From Gracilaria gracilis (taxonomy: Eukaryota > Rhodophyta > Florideophyceae > Gracilariales > Gracilariaceae): a stretch of DNA of 64,000 nucleotides. This document shows, one piece after another, positions 60,862-64,000 of this stretch. A model generated the notes under the pieces. The model did not search any database. It was not told the origin of the DNA and saw only the letters and a program-made list of their open reading frames with translations. Positions within the stretch are counted from its first letter, which is position 1, and each line of letters begins with the position of its first letter. A program made the translations under genes and the position numbers. The stretch lies in assembly GCA_030374805.1 (NCBI GenBank), contig JARGSG010000264.1, positions 1-64,000 on the forward strand, read 5' to 3'.

Positions 60862-63049
60862 CACCCAGTAACCGTAAATAAAGTGGGCCACACTAAATGT
60901 GGTTTCGTTAATTCTGGCAGGGATACCGCTAATACTGTGGCCCACAACAAAAGCGGTACCACGCTATTTGAGGTGAAGAATTAAATAACGTGGGGCACAT
61001 TATTTATTTTGGAGATAAATAGTGTGGTTGGGAGATGTACTCAATCCGGAGCAAGCACCACAAAGCCACCCACCGTAGAGCGTTGCGCAACACTCAGTCA
61101 TCTCGTGCCCTGCCCATCAATGCGGCCAACCGTTACAACCACATCAACTGCCTCTCCGTCCTAATCACACACACAATGTGTTCACAGTTACGAAAAGACC
61201 AGCTCACCGTCAAAATGATTACGGTGCTTGGCGATAATTGCTTGCAGTTGGGGAAATAACTGTCTCCCCTCCCATAATCCATTCAAATTCAGAGCAAGAC
61301 CGGTTCGAATCATTGCCTTGCGAGCGTATGTAATACCGTCTGCGTCCCTTTGCGAATTAACATCGCGCACAGCGTTTGCGGCGAGCTTAAGAAAGAACGT
61401 CTTACCGGGGTTGAACAGGTTTCCCGACGAAGGGAACCAGGCTCCTTTCTCGATCATTTTCATTTTGTGCGCTTCCCAACGCACACTCCAAGCGCTTTTG
61501 ATCTTCTGTGTGATAAAGGAGTCTGCCGCTTGGACCAGATCCGTAGCATTCTTGGGAAAGTGAACAATCTCCGTGTTGATGCGATCCATGACGGCCTGAA
61601 GTGCTGGTGTGTGGTTGTGACCGCTGCAGTTGTCGACAAACAGAATTCTCGTTCGAGTGTTTGGGAGTGCTTTAATTGCACGCGGCTCTCCTAACCACTG
61701 TCGCATAACCGTGGTGTCCATCCACCCCTTTGGTCCGGTGCGGTAGCTCACACCAGGTATATTGTGGGCGACACCGCGAATGGGATACGATCGTGCGGGA
61801 TTTTTGAGGACCACGAATGCAGGCTCAAGCCTCGCGTGAGGTCCGCCACTGATGCGAACCACCATCGTCATTCTCTCTCCTCCCAAGACGACATCGAAAT
61901 ATTTCACTTCCTGCTCCCCACAGAAGCCAAGCGTTTTACCATTGTCTACGTTTATCACAAAGTGCGTTTCATCCGCGTTCTCCACGTCTTCTTCCTTCCA
62001 CTGACCACTTCGAAATGCACGCGACACTTTACCCAGATGGAATGCGACTTCCTTGTGTATGTGGGTCAATTTTTCCGGAGATACCAGCAACTTTCCTGTG
62101 TGGGAGCGCCTAACAATGCGGTATCTGTCCATAAAACTTTGAATCCAACGACGATCTATAAAGGATTTAATCAATCGGTTGGTCTTTGAGTCGACAGCGT
62201 CTTGGTGGAACGATGTGTCGGGCGAAGTGTTGATTAAGGTGATGGCAAGCGCTCTGAGGGTTTTCCAATTGAACTTCACCCCCAGCTTACGCAGACGATC
62301 GAACTCTTGCAGCATGTTGAAGTGCAAACCCATCACCCATTTTCTGGGTTTCCTGCCACGTCCTGAACGAGCTTTGAGAATCACTCTCTTGAGGCCTATA
62401 TGTGTGGATTTCGTGATTGTTGTGCAGGAGCCCCGTGAGTTTAGTGCACCATCATGTTCAACAAAATGATAACGGCGGTGCCAGATCGTGCTTGCCTTCA
62501 TCAAATTGGCCTTCGGAGCACTACGGAACAAAGCAGGAAACTGTTTGACTGCTCGAGATATAATTTTCTTTTCGCCGTTTGCGAGGGCTTCCTTTACCAT
62601 CCATGACGCTATTTTGCTACGATCATTGATCGTTATAACATTGTGAAGCGCCTCTTTGGCTTTTTTGCTTGCAACGGAGCCATCTGCAGGAGGATCAGAA
62701 GCAGGTTGGGGGGCGGGTGGCGTTGGATTGGGAGGCGTTGTGGTTTGATGGGCCCGGCTTTGACGGCGTTGAGCGTCGCGCTCAAAGGCTGCCAGTATGG
62801 GAGAGGCTGTGAGCGGAGGGCTCATGATGCTGGAATTGGCAAAGGAAGAGCGGAAGGACTACGATAGGTGACGGTGGTGATGAGTTGTAAAGCTGTTATA
62901 TAAAATTTTGATTTGGCGGGAGATCGTGTTCGCTCTGGTCACATTTTTTGTCTTCTTGCCTAGAAGTGTTTGTACCTGTAATAATGTGGCCCATGCCAAT
63001 TGAAGTACCACACTATTTGGTCAGCCGCTTTATTTACGGTCACTGGGTG
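60862..63049 (-). mobile_element. pogo/Tc1-mariner-type transposon, apparently intact
   Basis: The ends are 22-bp inverted repeats with one mismatch. They begin CACCCAGTAACCGTAAATAA on the left, and CACCCAGTGACCGTAAATAA read from the right end. TA dinucleotides flank both (60860-60861 and 63050-63051), as expected for TA-target elements. Length 2,188 bp. It holds one uninterrupted transposase gene. Subterminal words such as GTGGCCCA and CCACACTA recur inside both ends. Confidence 0.92.
61188..62825 (-). CDS. pogo-like DDE transposase
   Basis: The protein has 545 residues without interruption. The N-terminus is Pro-rich. Helix-turn-helix-type DNA-binding segments are likely within residues 55-240 (ARSGRGRKPRKWV resembles the linker of CENP-B/pogo proteins). 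The DDE core is clear: NADETHFVIN (Asp285), RILFVDNCSGH (Asp398) and FPKNATDLVQAAD (Asp429 or Asp435). In this family these residues hold two metal ions for cut-and-paste at TA. Length is normal. With matching inverted ends it could still be active. Confidence 0.9.
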   Translation of the reverse strand: MSPPLTASPILAAFERDAQRRQSRAHQTTTPPNPTPPAPQPASDPPADGSVASKKAKEALHNVITINDRSKIASWMVKEALANGEKKIISRAVKQFPALFRSAPKANLMKASTIWHRRYHFVEHDGALNSRGSCTTITKSTHIGLKRVILKARSGRGRKPRKWVMGLHFNMLQEFDRLRKLGVKFNWKTLRALAITLINTSPDTSFHQDAVDSKTNRLIKSFIDRRWIQSFMDRYRIVRRSHTGKLLVSPEKLTHIHKEVAFHLGKVSRAFRSGQWKEEDVENADETHFVINVDNGKTLGFCGEQEVKYFDVVLGGERMTMVVRISGGPHARLEPAFVVLKNPARSYPIRGVAHNIPGVSYRTGPKGWMDTTVMRQWLGEPRAIKALPNTRTRILFVDNCSGHNHTPALQAVMDRINTEIVHFPKNATDLVQAADSFITQKIKSAWSVRWEAHKMKMIEKGAWFPSSGNLFNPGKTFFLKLAANAVRDVNSQRDADGITYARKAMIRTGLALNLNGLWEGRQLFPQLQAIIAKHRNHFDGELVFS

Positions 63050-63284
63050 TAGTTTAATTACGTGATCAACGAGGGATATCTTAAAAATAAGACTACGTAA
63101 ACATGAAACATGGCTATTGACAGAATTATACTACATCAAAATGTGACTGACTGATATACTGAACTCCGCAACTACGGATACTGAAAATGAACGACTTATA
63201 AACTTTGAAGTTCTCTTTTCCCCGCTGGCGTCGTCAAAGACCTGCTACGTGGACCGTACCAATCAGTTAACTTTAAATTTACAA
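63050..63284. other. No supported gene
   Basis: A+T-rich flank of the pogo element; nothing recognised. Confidence 0.35.
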
Positions 63285-63725
63285 CATGTTCACTGGAAAT
63301 GCAAGGAAATCGAAATAAAAAAACACAAAGATACCAAAAAGTTTTGAAAATGACGAAAAGTCGTAACTGCAATTAGAGTTGGACCGGAATTTTATAGTAT
63401 GTTGGTGCACGGAGTGCACACACGAGCTCATTAGAAATTCACGGAAATCCGAGTTCGGGAACAACAAGATACCAAAAAGTTTTGAAAATGACGAAAAGTC
63501 GTAAACGCAATAGAGTTGGACCGGGATTTTACAGTATGTTAGTGCACGGAGTGCATACACCTGTTCATTGGAAATTCACGGAAATCCGAGTTCGGGAACA
63601 ACAAGATACCAAAAAGTTTTCAAAATGACGAAAAGTCGTAATCGCAATAGAGTGGGACCAAGAGTTTGCAGTGTGTTCGTTCACGGAGTGCACCCACGTG
63701 TTTACGGGAACTTCAAAAAGTTCTG
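63285..63725 (+). repeat. 137-bp tandem repeat, about 3.2 copies
   Basis: GATACCAAAAAGTTTTGAAA begins at 63,330, 63,468 and 63,605, with the shared flanks ACGAAAAGTCGTAA, GTTGGACCGG and GTGCACGGAGTGCA. The minus strand is partly open through the array, giving repeated YDFSSFSKLFGI, but this is probably a repeat by-product. Confidence 0.9.
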
Positions 63726-64000
63726 GGCTTCGACATAATAAGCCTTTGGGGCCCATGGTGCGGATCAGGAACGTCTCGTATACTCTAATGCGAAGCAATG
63801 TAACGTAGCTGAGTTGCATTTTCGTTGTAGAGCTCTAGGAAGAAGCTGAACGACGTTTCATGGTTCTAAGACCTCCTACAACGGTTTTATCATTATTACT
63901 GTTTGTCACGTGCCTCCACCATGCCCTAAAGAGCTTTCGGACGATATCAATCTTCGTGATGTTTCTTTTAAAGATTAAAAGAGAGCCTGGGGCTCCTGAT
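63726..64000. other. No supported gene
   Basis: Nothing recognised before the window ends. Confidence 0.3.

Noticed and set aside
58200-63725. CRISPR-like arrays
   Set aside because: Repeat units are 137 and 345 bp in direct tandem with no spacers, in a eukaryotic genome.

Overview
The window is nuclear DNA of a eukaryote. It shows Ty3/Gypsy chromoviruses, hAT, pogo, CACTA-like and tyrosine-recombinase elements, an F-box gene with a GT-AG intron, and relics of BUB3, COP9 signalosome subunit 7 and a phosducin-like protein. The NB-ARC wording, a WD40 fragment of the kind often joined to NB-ARC, and a bacterial-type RsmG (plausibly plastid-targeted) suggest a florideophyte red alga, Chondrus-like. 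This is an inference from remembered protein style, not a database match.

Layout. 0-12 kb: decayed gene fragments. These are an EEP-family nuclease, a CC-NB-ARC fragment joined to half a BUB3, a Crypton-like tyrosine recombinase on the minus strand and a WD40 fragment. 12-14.9 kb: a Ser/Thr/Pro-rich repeat protein and an adjoining ORF. 14,857-24,297: a very young Ty3/Gypsy chromovirus with two 508-bp LTRs that look identical and a GCCTC target duplication, inserted in that ORF. 25,711-50,459: one hAT transposon, 24.7 kb long with its cargo, with 17-bp inverted ends and the 8-bp target duplication AACAGCTA. Its transposase is split at 28,105/48,315 by a 20.2-kb insert flanked by CAATC. That insert holds a block of a CACTA/Plavaka-like transposon (28.1-40.15 kb), which carries a ParB-like plus 2-oxoglutarate dioxygenase gene, a coiled-coil gene and a cluster of palindromic MITEs. 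It also holds a 5'-truncated Ty3/Gypsy element with two antisense ORFs (40.15-48.3 kb). 50.5-61 kb: decayed or small host genes (CSN7-like, F-box, RsmG, an APH-like kinase, phosducin-like), a 345-bp tandem array and, inserted in it, a 414-bp TRIM-like element whose terminal repeats contain a tRNA-like sequence. 60,862-63,049: an apparently intact pogo/Tc1-type transposon with TA duplications. 63.3-63.7 kb: a 137-bp tandem repeat.

Most of the window is mobile DNA nested in mobile DNA, and most recognisable host genes are broken copies. Three signals deserve most attention: the extreme enrichment of the interrupted palindrome ACC-N5-GGT across the young Gypsy element, coding and non-coding; the ParB/2OG-Fe(II) dioxygenase carried inside the transposon block; and the TRIM-like element with Pol III-type boxes in its repeats. 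No operon-like or pathway grouping is seen. Functional coupling is only suggested inside the transposon block.
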